Position numbers and translations under genes: made by a program. A DNA stretch of 57,553 nt, taken from assembly GCA_946408995.1 (NCBI GenBank), contig CAMJUL010000017.1:1-57553 (forward strand). Reading direction: 5' to 3'. Positions 1-7,709 of the stretch are shown piece after piece. The notes beneath the pieces were generated by a model. The model saw only the letters and a list, made by a program, of their open reading frames with translations, ran no database searches and was not told the DNA's origin. The stretch comes from an uncultured Clostridia bacterium (GTDB taxonomy: Bacteria > Bacillota > Clostridia > Christensenellales > Aristaeellaceae). Position 1 is the first letter of the stretch; each line of letters starts with the position of its first letter.

Positions 1-180
1 CAGGCCTACATGGGAAAGGGGCTGCTGCAGATTTTGGTGCTTCTGCAACAGCCCCATCCGCGTGCTGCGCACGCTCATGCCGCGCAAAGCGCGTCATACC
101 GTCTCATGCGATCCTGAACGCGCCTTCGGCGCTATAAAAAGGCATTTAGCCTTTTTAAACAGGATCAGTATGACGCGGGA
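1..180. other. Structured intergenic element with several nested hairpins
   Basis: No gene is visible here, but the DNA is full of base-pairing. GGGGCTG (18-24) plus TGCAG (26-30) pair with CTGCA (43-47) plus CAGCCCC (49-55), 12 of 13 positions. GCGTG (60-64) pairs with CACGC (70-74). CGCGTCATAC (90-99) pairs with GTATGACGCG (168-177) and encloses GATCCTG (110-116)/CAGGATC (160-166). That stem encloses two hairpins, GCGCC/GGCGC (120-132) and AAAAAGGC/GCCTTTTT (136-156). The result is a branched, multi-stem fold. It could be a structured RNA on either strand or the end of a small mobile repeat that starts left of the window. I do not recognise the family. Confidence 0.5.
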
Positions 181-230
181 CTGACGGTCCTCTCAAAGCA
201 TAGCATCCGCCCCGGCCAGTGTCAATCCGC

Positions 231-270
231 CCCAAAAAAGGCACCCCGTCCGGAGCCGGACAGGGTGCCT
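231..270 (-). terminator. Intrinsic terminator of the 293-949 gene
   Basis: On the minus strand a GC-rich stem (GCACCCTGTCCGG pairing with CCGGACGGGGTGC, one mismatch) is followed by CTTTTTTGG. It lies about 20 nt past the stop codon of the lipoprotein gene, so it probably ends the whole uronide operon. Confidence 0.9.
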
Positions 271-292
271 GGTTCTTTTGTCCGCAGGCGGC

Positions 293-949
293 TTATTCCG
301 CTTTGGCGAAGATGTATCCGAAGGACACTTCCACGTCCTTTTTGACCAGGTTCTCTTCGCAATAGCACACAACCAGCTGACCCGCTTCGTTCATGCCTAC
401 GTACTTCATGTTTTCGTCGTCGATTTCCTCGCTTTCGACGCCGGTCACCTTGGTGAAGTACAGGCTCTTGTCATCGGCACTGACCTTGCTGAGCTTGCCA
501 ACGCCTTTGTTGAAATCGCCGTCGTTCTCCCCGCGGACGGTATAGAGCCAGCCGTCCCAGGGCAGCCGCAGGGTGGCTTCCTCGTCGGTGATGTCCGCCG
601 CGAAGGATACCGTGGCTTCCATATCGTATACATGCGCGTGGGTGTAGGTGCCCTGGTCCACCATGACGCCGGCGTCCGAACCCGTGGCGCTGGCGTCCAT
701 CACGGCCTTGACGGTCATGGTCACCGCATTTTCCGGCACGGCAACCAGCCCGGACACGGCAATGTCATTCTCCTCGGCATATTCCTCGCCGATGTAGGCG
801 GAGACGAGCACCCAGGTGCCCTCCCAGTCCGTCACGGGGGATTCGCGGTTAAAAGTGGTCGCTTTTTCCGGGTCCAGAGCATTCTCCGCCAGGGCCACAC
901 AGGAAATCAGCAGGACCAAAGCCAGGAGCACAGAGAGAATTTTCTTCAT
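293..949 (-). CDS. Small secreted lipoprotein of unknown function
   Basis: A 218-residue exported protein. It starts MKKILSVLLALVLLISC, a typical lipoprotein signal with lipobox L-I-S-C (Cys17), so membrane anchoring is likely; a type I cleavage after ALA is the alternative. The mature part is acidic and predicted beta-rich, with WEGTWVLVSAYIGEEY near residue 45, a lipocalin-like opening seen in many small Firmicutes lipoproteins. I cannot assign a function. The ATG at 949 follows a GGAAAGG ribosome site; a longer reading from 1078 has no such site. It is the last gene before a strong terminator, 106 nt after uxuB, and a TATAAT box in that gap may give it its own promoter. Confidence 0.75.
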   Translation of the reverse strand: MKKILSVLLALVLLISCVALAENALDPEKATTFNRESPVTDWEGTWVLVSAYIGEEYAEENDIAVSGLVAVPENAVTMTVKAVMDASATGSDAGVMVDQGTYTHAHVYDMEATVSFAADITDEEATLRLPWDGWLYTVRGENDGDFNKGVGKLSKVSADDKSLYFTKVTGVESEEIDDENMKYVGMNEAGQLVVCYCEENLVKKDVEVSFGYIFAKAE

Positions 950-1007
950 GGGTACACCTTTCCTTTCTTTATTCACCGGCTTGGAGCCGGAACTCTGACT
1001 GTATTCT

Positions 1008-1013
1008 ATTATA
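1008..1013 (-). promoter_or_regulatory. Possible -10 box for the lipoprotein gene
   Basis: Minus strand reads TATATAATAG, containing a perfect TATAAT, about 60 nt before the ATG at 949. No recognisable -35 sits at the right distance (GGGAAA there). A hairpin CCGGC-TTGGA-GCCGG (976-990) lies in the putative leader. Confidence 0.35.
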
Positions 1014-1055
1014 TATAGCGCAAAATTCATTTTCCCGCACGGGGACAGACCGTTT

Positions 1056-1898
1056 TTACACGCCGGAATAGGCCGCAAAGCCGCAGTCGATGGGCAGCAC
1101 CACGCCGGTGATGGCGGAGGCGGCCCGGTCGTCCGTCAGGAAGAAGACGCCGCCCAGCAATTCCGCGCTGTCCACGAAACGTCCCATGGGGGTGCCCTTC
1201 AAGATCTTCTCCGACCGGGCGGTGGGGGTGCCGTCCGGATTGAACAGCAGGGCGCGGTTCTGGTTGGACACCAGAAAGCCGGGGGCAATGGCGTTGGCCC
1301 GGATGCCGCTGCCCGCAAAATAGGTGGCCAGCCACTGGGTAAAGTTGGAGATGGCCGCCTTCGCCCCGGAATAGGCCGGGATTTTGGTCAGCGGGATGTA
1401 GGCGTTCATGGAGGAGATGTTCAGGATGCAGCCGTGCTTCCTTTCCACCATGTCCCTGGCAAACACCTGGGTGGGCAAGAGGGTGCCCTGGAAATTCAGC
1501 TTGAACACAAAATCCACCCCGGAAGCGTCCAGGTCAAAAAAGGTTTTCTGGCCTTCCTTCGCCTCGTGCTGGTATTCGTTGTCGCAGGTGGCCCGGGCAT
1601 TGTTGCCCCCCGCCCCGTTGACCAGGATGTCGCAGGGGCCCAGGTCCCGGAGCACCTGCTGATGCACCTCCTCGAGGGCCGCCGTCTCCAGCACGTTGGC
1701 CTTGTAGCCGACACAGCACAGACCCTGCGCCGTCAGTTCCTCCGCCAGCTTTTTGACGGCTTCCTCGTTCAGGTCCAGCGCAGCCACCTTCGCACCGGCC
1801 TGGGCATAGGCCCGGGCCATGTCGCCGCAAAGGACGCCGCCTGCACCGGTAATGACCACCACTTTGCCTGTAAAATCCACCTTCAAGGGAAGTTCCAT
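1056..1898 (-). CDS. uxuB: D-mannonate oxidoreductase (fructuronate reductase), SDR type
   Basis: A 280-residue short-chain dehydrogenase. It should interconvert D-fructuronate and D-mannonate with NAD(P)H in the cytoplasm, the step before mannonate dehydratase. The Rossmann motif VITGAGGVLCG is at residues 16-26, the NGAG motif near 95, catalytic Ser at 162-163 and YSGAK with Tyr176 and Lys180. The C-terminus ends FAAYSGV, a signature of the Bacillus YjmF/UxuB branch. The ATG at 1898 has AAAGGAG in front; the frame is open further upstream without a ribosome site. The uxuA gene, a GH2 enzyme and a hexuronide-type symporter in the same operon support the call. Other SDR sugar dehydrogenases are less likely. 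Confidence 0.9.
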   Translation of the reverse strand: MELPLKVDFTGKVVVITGAGGVLCGDMARAYAQAGAKVAALDLNEEAVKKLAEELTAQGLCCVGYKANVLETAALEEVHQQVLRDLGPCDILVNGAGGNNARATCDNEYQHEAKEGQKTFFDLDASGVDFVFKLNFQGTLLPTQVFARDMVERKHGCILNISSMNAYIPLTKIPAYSGAKAAISNFTQWLATYFAGSGIRANAIAPGFLVSNQNRALLFNPDGTPTARSEKILKGTPMGRFVDSAELLGGVFFLTDDRAASAITGVVLPIDCGFAAYSGV

Positions 1899-1965
1899 GT
1901 TTCCCGCTCCTTTCTCATGCTCCTCTTCCGCCCGCCGCAGGCAGGGCGGAACTGTTTTCATGCCG

Positions 1966-3543
1966 TTATTCTTTGCCGGGCCATTCCTTCATGGCCTCCT
2001 CAACGCTCATGCCTTCCGCGATGCCCTGCCTGCGGGCGCTGTTGACCTTCTGGATCTCCTTCATCTTCGCCCCTGTCAGGCTGTAGCCCTTCATGGCCCA
2101 CAGCGTGGCCGCCCAGGCCAGCATCGGGATGACGCAGAACATGACGATGACCGCCGTCTTGATGCCCGGGGAATAGGGCGTGGCATCGGTGGGCAGTTCG
2201 GAAAGGCCCGCGAACAGAAGGAACAGGAAGGCCACCAGGGTCTGCGCCAGGGAGGACACCAGCTTGTCCACCAAAGAGAACAGGGTGCCCATGATGCCCG
2301 GGATGTATTTCCCGGAGCGGTACGTCTCATAATCCGAGCAGTCGGCCACCATGGGGATGGGCATATCCGCCGTGGCGTAGTACGCGCCGTAGCCAAGACC
2401 AAAGAACAATATGAACAGCACCGTGTACAGGTTGATGGCCCCGCCGCCGTTGAAGGGGAAGGACAGCATCATGGACGGATTCTGGTTGTTGGACAGAATC
2501 AGCAGCGCCAGCACCCCCACGTAGCTGACGAGCGCCACTGCCACATAGCGGGTCAGGGACGCCTTTTGCCCCAGCTTCTGGCTGGTGCGCACCGACAAAA
2601 GGAAGAAGGGCACCGCAAAAACATACCCCAGGATCATCATGGGCAGATACAGGCTGTCGTAATTGCCCATCAGGATGCCGTACAGGGCCAGGAGCACGGT
2701 GGTGTTGGTGGCGATGGCCAGGGCCAGCTTGCAGCCCGCGCCGGCCACCATCAGGCGCTGCATGGGTTTGTTGTGCCGGATGATTTCCATATATTCCGAC
2801 ACCTTCACCTTTTCCTGCGCGCCGCCGCCCAGGCCGTAGAATTCCGGCCGGTCCTTTTTGGCAATGCCGATGATGGCCAGCACCGTCAGCGCTACGGACA
2901 CCGCGATGCCGATGGGGGTGATGATGCGGTACAATTCAGGCCTGGCGTAGCCGGAGGTAACCACCTTTCCGGCCTCATCCAGGATATTGTAGCTGTTCTT
3001 GATCATCGGGATCAAAAACTGCATCACGCCCATGCCCAGCATGGAGCCCACCGTATTGAAAATGGTGAACAGCGGCCGCTGGTTCGGGTCGTTGGTCAGC
3101 ACGGTCTGGCCTGCCCGGGTCACCGAGGTCTGGAAGGTGTAGCCGATCACCCAAATGGCGTAAAACACGATGAACGCCACGTACCTGAGCCACATCACCG
3201 ATTCCGGGATCAGCGGGGTCAGGATGTAGAGGGCGATGACGCTCAGGGCCATGATGGCGCTGCCGATGATCATGAAGGGCCGGAATTTGCCGATCTTCGT
3301 GCTGGTGCGGTCCATCAGCGCGCCGATGATGGGGTCGGTGACGGCGTCAAAGACGCGCATCACCGTCACCATGATGGACGCGAACATGCCCAATTTCAGC
3401 ACGCTGGAGCCAAACTGGGCCACATAGGACAGGATGAGGACAAAATACACGTTGGTCGCGCCGTTGTTCAGCGGAAACAGGGCCAGCTGATACATTTTTG
3501 CGCGGTTGACGCCCGCCGCGGCGGGAGCGTTTTCTTTCGCCAT
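1966..3543 (-). CDS. GPH-family glycoside/hexuronide:cation symporter
   Basis: A 525-residue polytopic membrane protein with about 12 hydrophobic segments. It carries the family signature DAVTDPIIGALMDRT followed by GKFRPF near residues 65-95, so it belongs to the glycoside-pentoside-hexuronide symporters (GusB, UidB, YjmB, XynB). These import sugars or glycosides with Na+ or H+. Placed between a GH2 enzyme and uxuB, it most likely brings in glucuronides. The ATG at 3543 has AGGAGG seven bases upstream. The central loop and C-terminal tail are longer than in small family members, but nothing looks broken. The substrate is inferred only from neighbours. Confidence 0.88.
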   Translation of the reverse strand: MAKENAPAAAGVNRAKMYQLALFPLNNGATNVYFVLILSYVAQFGSSVLKLGMFASIMVTVMRVFDAVTDPIIGALMDRTSTKIGKFRPFMIIGSAIMALSVIALYILTPLIPESVMWLRYVAFIVFYAIWVIGYTFQTSVTRAGQTVLTNDPNQRPLFTIFNTVGSMLGMGVMQFLIPMIKNSYNILDEAGKVVTSGYARPELYRIITPIGIAVSVALTVLAIIGIAKKDRPEFYGLGGGAQEKVKVSEYMEIIRHNKPMQRLMVAGAGCKLALAIATNTTVLLALYGILMGNYDSLYLPMMILGYVFAVPFFLLSVRTSQKLGQKASLTRYVAVALVSYVGVLALLILSNNQNPSMMLSFPFNGGGAINLYTVLFILFFGLGYGAYYATADMPIPMVADCSDYETYRSGKYIPGIMGTLFSLVDKLVSSLAQTLVAFLFLLFAGLSELPTDATPYSPGIKTAVIVMFCVIPMLAWAATLWAMKGYSLTGAKMKEIQKVNSARRQGIAEGMSVEEAMKEWPGKE

Positions 3544-3597
3544 GGGAATGCCTCCTGATTCGATGGGTTCCGGGAATGCCGCTTCCGGGTTCCGGGT

Positions 3598-5529
3598 TTA
3601 CTTGGTCCAGTTGGCGCCTTTGTCGCCGGTACGGGCGAGGCGGTAGGCGGGATTGGGTTGATCCACATGGATAAACTCCGCCTCGTCCAACGTTTCGCCG
3701 GCCGTCACCCGGATCTTCACCGTCCCGTTCAGCGGGACGCTGAAGGCAAAGACCCTGCTGCCGTACCGGGTCTCCTTCTTTTCACCGTTGACATACAGCG
3801 TGACCTCACCCTGGTTGGAATAGACCCTAAGTTTCAGGGTGTCTCCGGTGCGGTCCCTGAAGCGCTTGGAGCAGATATGCACGAAGGGATCCTTGCTCCA
3901 ATAGGCCTTGTACAGGTAAAAGCTGTCCTTTTTCGTTTTCCTATCGAAGGTGATCAGACCCTTGTGGTTCATGCCCGGCTCTCCGCCCTGGTCCCGGGCA
4001 TCGGCGGCAAAGTCGAACATGTTCCACACATGGGTCGCCCACATGTAGGGATTGCGCTCAAAGCATTTGAGCATGTATTCATGGTATTTGGCCTGGTATT
4101 CCTCGGTGTGATCCCCCCGGCGGGGATGATCGGAATGCAGGTTCGGCATTCCCTCGCACCCGTATTCGGAATACCCCAGGCACCGGTCCGGATAAACCAT
4201 GTGGAAAAACCGCATCCACACGTCGTTCAGCCACAGGCCCGGCACATACCAGCCCAGGTACAGGTTCCAGCTGACCACGTCCGTGATGTGCGCCACCCGG
4301 TTGAAGGGACCGCACATGGCGTAGCAGGCCAGGGTGGTGAACCGGGTTTTGTCCATCTCGTGCACCAGGTCGTTGAGCACCCGGTGATTGTCCAGCATGT
4401 CCTTTTTGTCCTTGGTGGAGATGGTGATTTCGTTGGAGATGCCCCAGCACACGATGGAGGGATGATTGTAGTTCTGCACGATCAGCTCCTTCATCTGGCT
4501 GATGGTGTTTTCCCTTCCCGCGGGCATGTGCTCGGAAATGTAGGGGATCTCCGCCCACACCACCATGCCGCGTTCGTCGCACAGGTCATAGAAGTACTGG
4601 TCATGCTGGTAATGGGCCAGGCGGATGGTGTTGGCCCCGATTTCACAGATCAGGTCCATGTCCTCCCGGTGCATTTCCCTTGTCAGGGCGTTCCCGACGC
4701 CCTTCCGGTCCTGATGGCGGCTGACCCCGCGCAGGGGATAGCTTTTGCCGTTGAGGTAAAAGCCTGTCCTGGGGTGATAATGAAAGTCCCGCACGCCGAA
4801 CCGGGTCCTTATTTCGTCCGTAACCTGCCCGTCCACGGTCAGCGTGGCCACGGCGGTATACAGATACGGATCCTCCCGGCCGTTCCACAGCCGCACGTCC
4901 GGGATCTCCAGGTGGACCTCCCGTCCTTCCCCCCGTGCCGCTTCCCGGCCCTCGGCATCCAGAAGGCACACGGTGACAACGCCCTCCGGGCAGTTGTCCC
5001 AGGTACGCACCTCCACGTCCCCGCGTTTGTATCCTTCCGCGGGCCGGGCGGTCACCCGGATGCCCGGGCCGGCAAAGTGGTCCAGGTCAAAGTGCTTTTT
5101 GTGGACCACCAGAAGCCGGACCTCCCGGTAGATGCCTCCATAGAAGGTGAAGTCCGCCTTCTGGGGGTAAACGTGGTCGTTGACGCTGTTGTCCGCCTCC
5201 ACGATCAATTGGTTCTGATCCTTCAGAAGGGCAGTCACATCTGCCCGGAAGGTGGAATACCCGCCGTCGTGGCGCATGCACCGCTGGCCGTTGAGCACCA
5301 CCTCCGCCGAGGCGTTGACACCGTCAAACTGCAGGTAGACGCGTTCCGTCCGGGGATCGAAGTCCGGGCTGTCAAACGCGGTGCGGTAAACGCATTTCCC
5401 GCGCCAATAGTCGTTCCCGCCGTCCTGCCCGTCCACCGCGTTCCAGGTATGGGGCAATGACACGGGGATTTCCTTCCGGTCGGGTCCTGTAAAAAACCAG
5501 CCCTCCCGCAGGGGTACGCTTCTTCTCAT
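3598..5529 (-). CDS. GH2 beta-glucuronidase or beta-galactosidase, cytoplasmic
   Basis: A 643-residue GH2 retaining beta-glycosidase: jelly-roll (about 1-150), immunoglobulin-like domain (about 160-250), TIM barrel (about 250-555) and a small C-terminal beta domain. The acid/base is Glu367 in GISNE and the nucleophile is Glu455 in YSEYG. There is no signal peptide, so it acts on imported substrate. N-H-K at 521-523 sits where E. coli GusA has its N-x-K motif, which binds the uronic acid carboxylate. Related GH2 galactosidases can also have N-x-K here, so the motif alone is not proof. The flanking uxuA, uxuB and GPH symporter favour glucuronidase. GGAGGG precedes the ATG. Confidence 0.85.
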   Translation of the reverse strand: MRRSVPLREGWFFTGPDRKEIPVSLPHTWNAVDGQDGGNDYWRGKCVYRTAFDSPDFDPRTERVYLQFDGVNASAEVVLNGQRCMRHDGGYSTFRADVTALLKDQNQLIVEADNSVNDHVYPQKADFTFYGGIYREVRLLVVHKKHFDLDHFAGPGIRVTARPAEGYKRGDVEVRTWDNCPEGVVTVCLLDAEGREAARGEGREVHLEIPDVRLWNGREDPYLYTAVATLTVDGQVTDEIRTRFGVRDFHYHPRTGFYLNGKSYPLRGVSRHQDRKGVGNALTREMHREDMDLICEIGANTIRLAHYQHDQYFYDLCDERGMVVWAEIPYISEHMPAGRENTISQMKELIVQNYNHPSIVCWGISNEITISTKDKKDMLDNHRVLNDLVHEMDKTRFTTLACYAMCGPFNRVAHITDVVSWNLYLGWYVPGLWLNDVWMRFFHMVYPDRCLGYSEYGCEGMPNLHSDHPRRGDHTEEYQAKYHEYMLKCFERNPYMWATHVWNMFDFAADARDQGGEPGMNHKGLITFDRKTKKDSFYLYKAYWSKDPFVHICSKRFRDRTGDTLKLRVYSNQGEVTLYVNGEKKETRYGSRVFAFSVPLNGTVKIRVTAGETLDEAEFIHVDQPNPAYRLARTGDKGANWTK

Positions 5530-5557
5530 GGTCTTGTCCCTCCAAGCCGTCCTCTCC

Positions 5558-6631
5558 TTACCGCCTGTCCTTGTCGATGGCTTCCCAGAGCCCGTTGAGA
5601 TAGGCAGCGCCCAGGGCGCGGTCGTACAGGCCGTAGCCAGGCCGGCCCTGCTCGTCCCAGATCATGCGGCCATGGTCCGGGCGGATGTAGGTATCCGGGC
5701 AGGTATCGTAAATGGCCTTCATGATTTCGTAAAGGTCCAGATCCCCGGCGGAGGAAAGATGCGCAGCCTCCCTGAAATGATGGAAGCCCAGGTATTTGAC
5801 GTTGCGCACATGCATGGCGCCGATGCGGTCCATCTGCCCGAAGTGGCGGATGATGGCGGGGATATCGTTTTCCGGATTGCTGCCCAGGGAGCCCGTGCAC
5901 AGGCACAGCGTATTGGCGGGGCTGTCATGCAGGGCCACCATTTTGTCAAAATCCTCCTGGCTGTGGGTGATGCGGGGCAGGCCGAAGATCGGCCAGGCGG
6001 GGTCGTCGGGATGGCAGGCCATACGGACCCCCACCTCCTCGCAAACGGGAATGACCGCGTCCAGGAAATACTTGAAATGCCTGCGAAGGTCATCCGGCCC
6101 GATGTTCTCGTACTGCTTCAGGGTGGTCTCCAGAAGCGCCAGGCGCTCCGGCTCCCAGCCGGGCAGGGTAAAGCCGTGGCTGTCCTCGGCGGTCTTGCGC
6201 ACGATTTCAAGGGGTCCCATAGCCCCCAGGTCCTTTTCGTCAAAATACAGGCTGTTGCTGCCGTCCTCGGGGATGACGCGGGCCAGGTCCGTCCGCAGCC
6301 AGTCAAACACGGGCATAAAATTGTAGATGATGACCTTCACGCCGTTGCGGGCCAGCATGCGGATGGTGGAAATGTAATTGGCGATGTATTCGTCCCGGGT
6401 CTTCAGGCCCATTTTGATGTCTTCGTGCACGTTGACGGATTCGATGACCTCAATTTCAAGGCCCGCGTCGTTGACCTCTTTTTTCAGCGCGCGGAATTCC
6501 TCCTCCGGCCAGTCCACGCCGGCAGGCTTGTCCAGAAGTCCCATCAGGCCGGTCATGCCGGGGATCTGCTTGACATATTTCAGGGGAATGGGGTCGATGC
6601 TGCTTCCGTACCATCGAAAAGTCATTTTCAT
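5558..6631 (-). CDS. uxuA: D-mannonate dehydratase
   Basis: A 357-residue UxuA-type mannonate dehydratase with a xylose-isomerase-like TIM barrel. It converts D-mannonate to 2-keto-3-deoxygluconate using a divalent metal, in the cytoplasm. Family hallmarks are RWYG at the N-terminus, [11 protein letters not shown] near residue 27, [12 protein letters not shown] near 63, [17 protein letters not shown] near 205, [15 protein letters not shown] near 240 and [11 protein letters not shown] near 315. Length is normal. The ATG has AGGAGG eight bases upstream. KDG kinase and aldolase are not in the window, so the pathway must finish elsewhere in the genome. It sits 28 nt before the GH2 gene, consistent with one transcript. 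Confidence 0.95.
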   Translation of the reverse strand: MKMTFRWYGSSIDPIPLKYVKQIPGMTGLMGLLDKPAGVDWPEEEFRALKKEVNDAGLEIEVIESVNVHEDIKMGLKTRDEYIANYISTIRMLARNGVKVIIYNFMPVFDWLRTDLARVIPEDGSNSLYFDEKDLGAMGPLEIVRKTAEDSHGFTLPGWEPERLALLETTLKQYENIGPDDLRRHFKYFLDAVIPVCEEVGVRMACHPDDPAWPIFGLPRITHSQEDFDKMVALHDSPANTLCLCTGSLGSNPENDIPAIIRHFGQMDRIGAMHVRNVKYLGFHHFREAAHLSSAGDLDLYEIMKAIYDTCPDTYIRPDHGRMIWDEQGRPGYGLYDRALGAAYLNGLWEAIDKDRR

Positions 6632-6681
6632 GCCGTTATCCTCCTCCTGTCCTGTTCCCGGTGCGCCCTGGCACCGCGGAA

Positions 6682-7110
6682 TCAGCGTTTCCGGGTCTTT
6701 TTCATATACAGCGCCGCCTCGGCCAGCACGATGGCCGCGGCCAGCAGGATCGCAAAGGTGATGAATTTCGGGTCGAAGCCGTGTTTTTCGTCAATGCCCA
6801 TGAACACGTCCACCACATACCAATAGCATTTGTGCACGAACACGCACAGCGCCACGCCCGGGGCCGCCAGGGCCACCGCGGAGGCAAGACCGGTCCTGTT
6901 CAGGACCGTCAGGCCGGCCGCAATGAGGGCGCCGCCGATCAGCAGGCCCGGCACCAGGGGATCCCAGCAGACGCCGTTGTGGGTGCTGTCCAGGCCGAAG
7001 GTGCCGTGAATCACGATAAAATAGATCCCTGCCGCCAGCGCTGCCAGCGCTGCCAGACACAGGACATAAAACCCGAGGGGCTTCTTGGTTGCTGCCTGGG
7101 GATTGCTCAT
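6682..7110 (-). CDS. Small four-helix membrane protein of unknown function
   Basis: A 142-residue integral membrane protein with four predicted helices (about 14-34, 52-72, 76-98 and 116-136) and a basic tail KKTRKR. A pair of aromatic and charged residues, [13 protein letters not shown], lies between helices 3 and 4. No enzymatic motif is visible and I do not recognise the family. The ATG at 7110 follows GGAG; the frame is open further upstream, but the extension is low-complexity and has no ribosome site. It is the first gene of the uronide operon (50 nt before uxuA) and is divergent from a membrane-anchored GH3. A role in export or as a membrane partner is only a guess. Confidence 0.7.
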   Translation of the reverse strand: MSNPQAATKKPLGFYVLCLAALAALAAGIYFIVIHGTFGLDSTHNGVCWDPLVPGLLIGGALIAAGLTVLNRTGLASAVALAAPGVALCVFVHKCYWYVVDVFMGIDEKHGFDPKFITFAILLAAAIVLAEAALYMKKTRKR

Positions 7111-7312
7111 AAGAAAGGGCTCCTTTCTTCGGCGCGGCTCCTTCGCCGCGCCCTTTTCCGGACCGGAGGGCCCTCCGGCTGCCGGGATTGTATGCATTTC
7201 AAATCGCCCCGGTCCGCCGCAAAGCGGGCCGGCGCCGGCTGAAGCATCCGGTCTCCGGCGGGCCGCATTCCGCCCGGCAGGCCGAACCTGGGTGCCAATC
7301 CATGTTGCTTTG
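7111..7312 (-). other. Long structured 5' leader of the uronide operon
   Basis: About 200 nt separate the predicted minus-strand promoter from the ATG at 7110. The stretch holds no gene. It contains a perfect palindrome CCGGAGGGCCCTCCGG (7163-7178) and an 8-bp hairpin GGCGCGGC/GCCGCGCC (7131-7152) directly before the ribosome site. I see no match to a riboswitch class I know, and no T-run that would make an attenuator. Confidence 0.4.
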
Positions 7313-7341
7313 ATTATCTCATAGTTTTTTCCCGGCTGCAA
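7313..7341 (-). promoter_or_regulatory. Sigma-A-type promoter for the uronide operon
   Basis: Minus strand: TTGCAG, 17-nt spacer, GATAAT. The -35 matches the consensus at three to four positions and the -10 at five. It is about 200 nt upstream of the first gene. Confidence 0.5.
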
Positions 7342-7709
7342 CCTTTATTCCCGACCGCGCTTTCTTCGTCAGCTCCTTTTTTTCTTCCATTCACGTCCGA
7401 AACCGGCCGTTTTGCGCTTTGTTCCTTGCGTCCGCGCACATTCCTCCGGCGCGGATGGTCCGCTGCGATATTTACGCTCCGCAAAAAAGCATGCACGACA
7501 CAGGGCTTTTCTTCCCCTGATTTTCCATGTATTATAAAGGACAGCAACCCATGCCTTTCAGGCAGGACAGCCCGCTTTTGAAGCATCGGCCGGCTGCCCG
7601 CCCGAAGGCGAGACCCATCCGGCCCCGCATGGCCGGCGGGCCCCGCATTCTGCCGCGGGGACGGCGAGGACGCTTCCTCCGCCTTCCCCCATGAAAGGAG
7701 TCTTTCCAT
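7342..7709 (+). other. Gene-free leader upstream of the inverted GH3
   Basis: No coding gene is supported. A possible -10 (TATTAT, 7530-7535) has only a poor -35 (TTTTCT) 17 nt upstream. From about 7545 to 7680 the sequence is very GC-rich with overlapping stems such as CCCCGC/GCGGGG, so the GH3 mRNA probably has a folded 5' untranslated region of about 170 nt. AAAGGAG nine bases before the ATG at 7710 is the ribosome site. Confidence 0.4.

Noticed and set aside
5158-5166. Using the N-x-K idea as proof of beta-glucuronidase specificity in the 3598-5529 GH2
   Set aside because: The same local motif occurs in other GH2 enzymes with galactosidase activity; only gene context favours glucuronidase.
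3658-5460. A 600-codon plus-strand frame opposite the first GH2 gene
   Set aside because: Antisense of a conserved GH2 with both catalytic motifs; no start signal or domain.
7111-7312. A riboswitch in the uronide operon leader
   Set aside because: The leader is structured, but no conserved aptamer motif of a class I know was found and no expression platform is visible.
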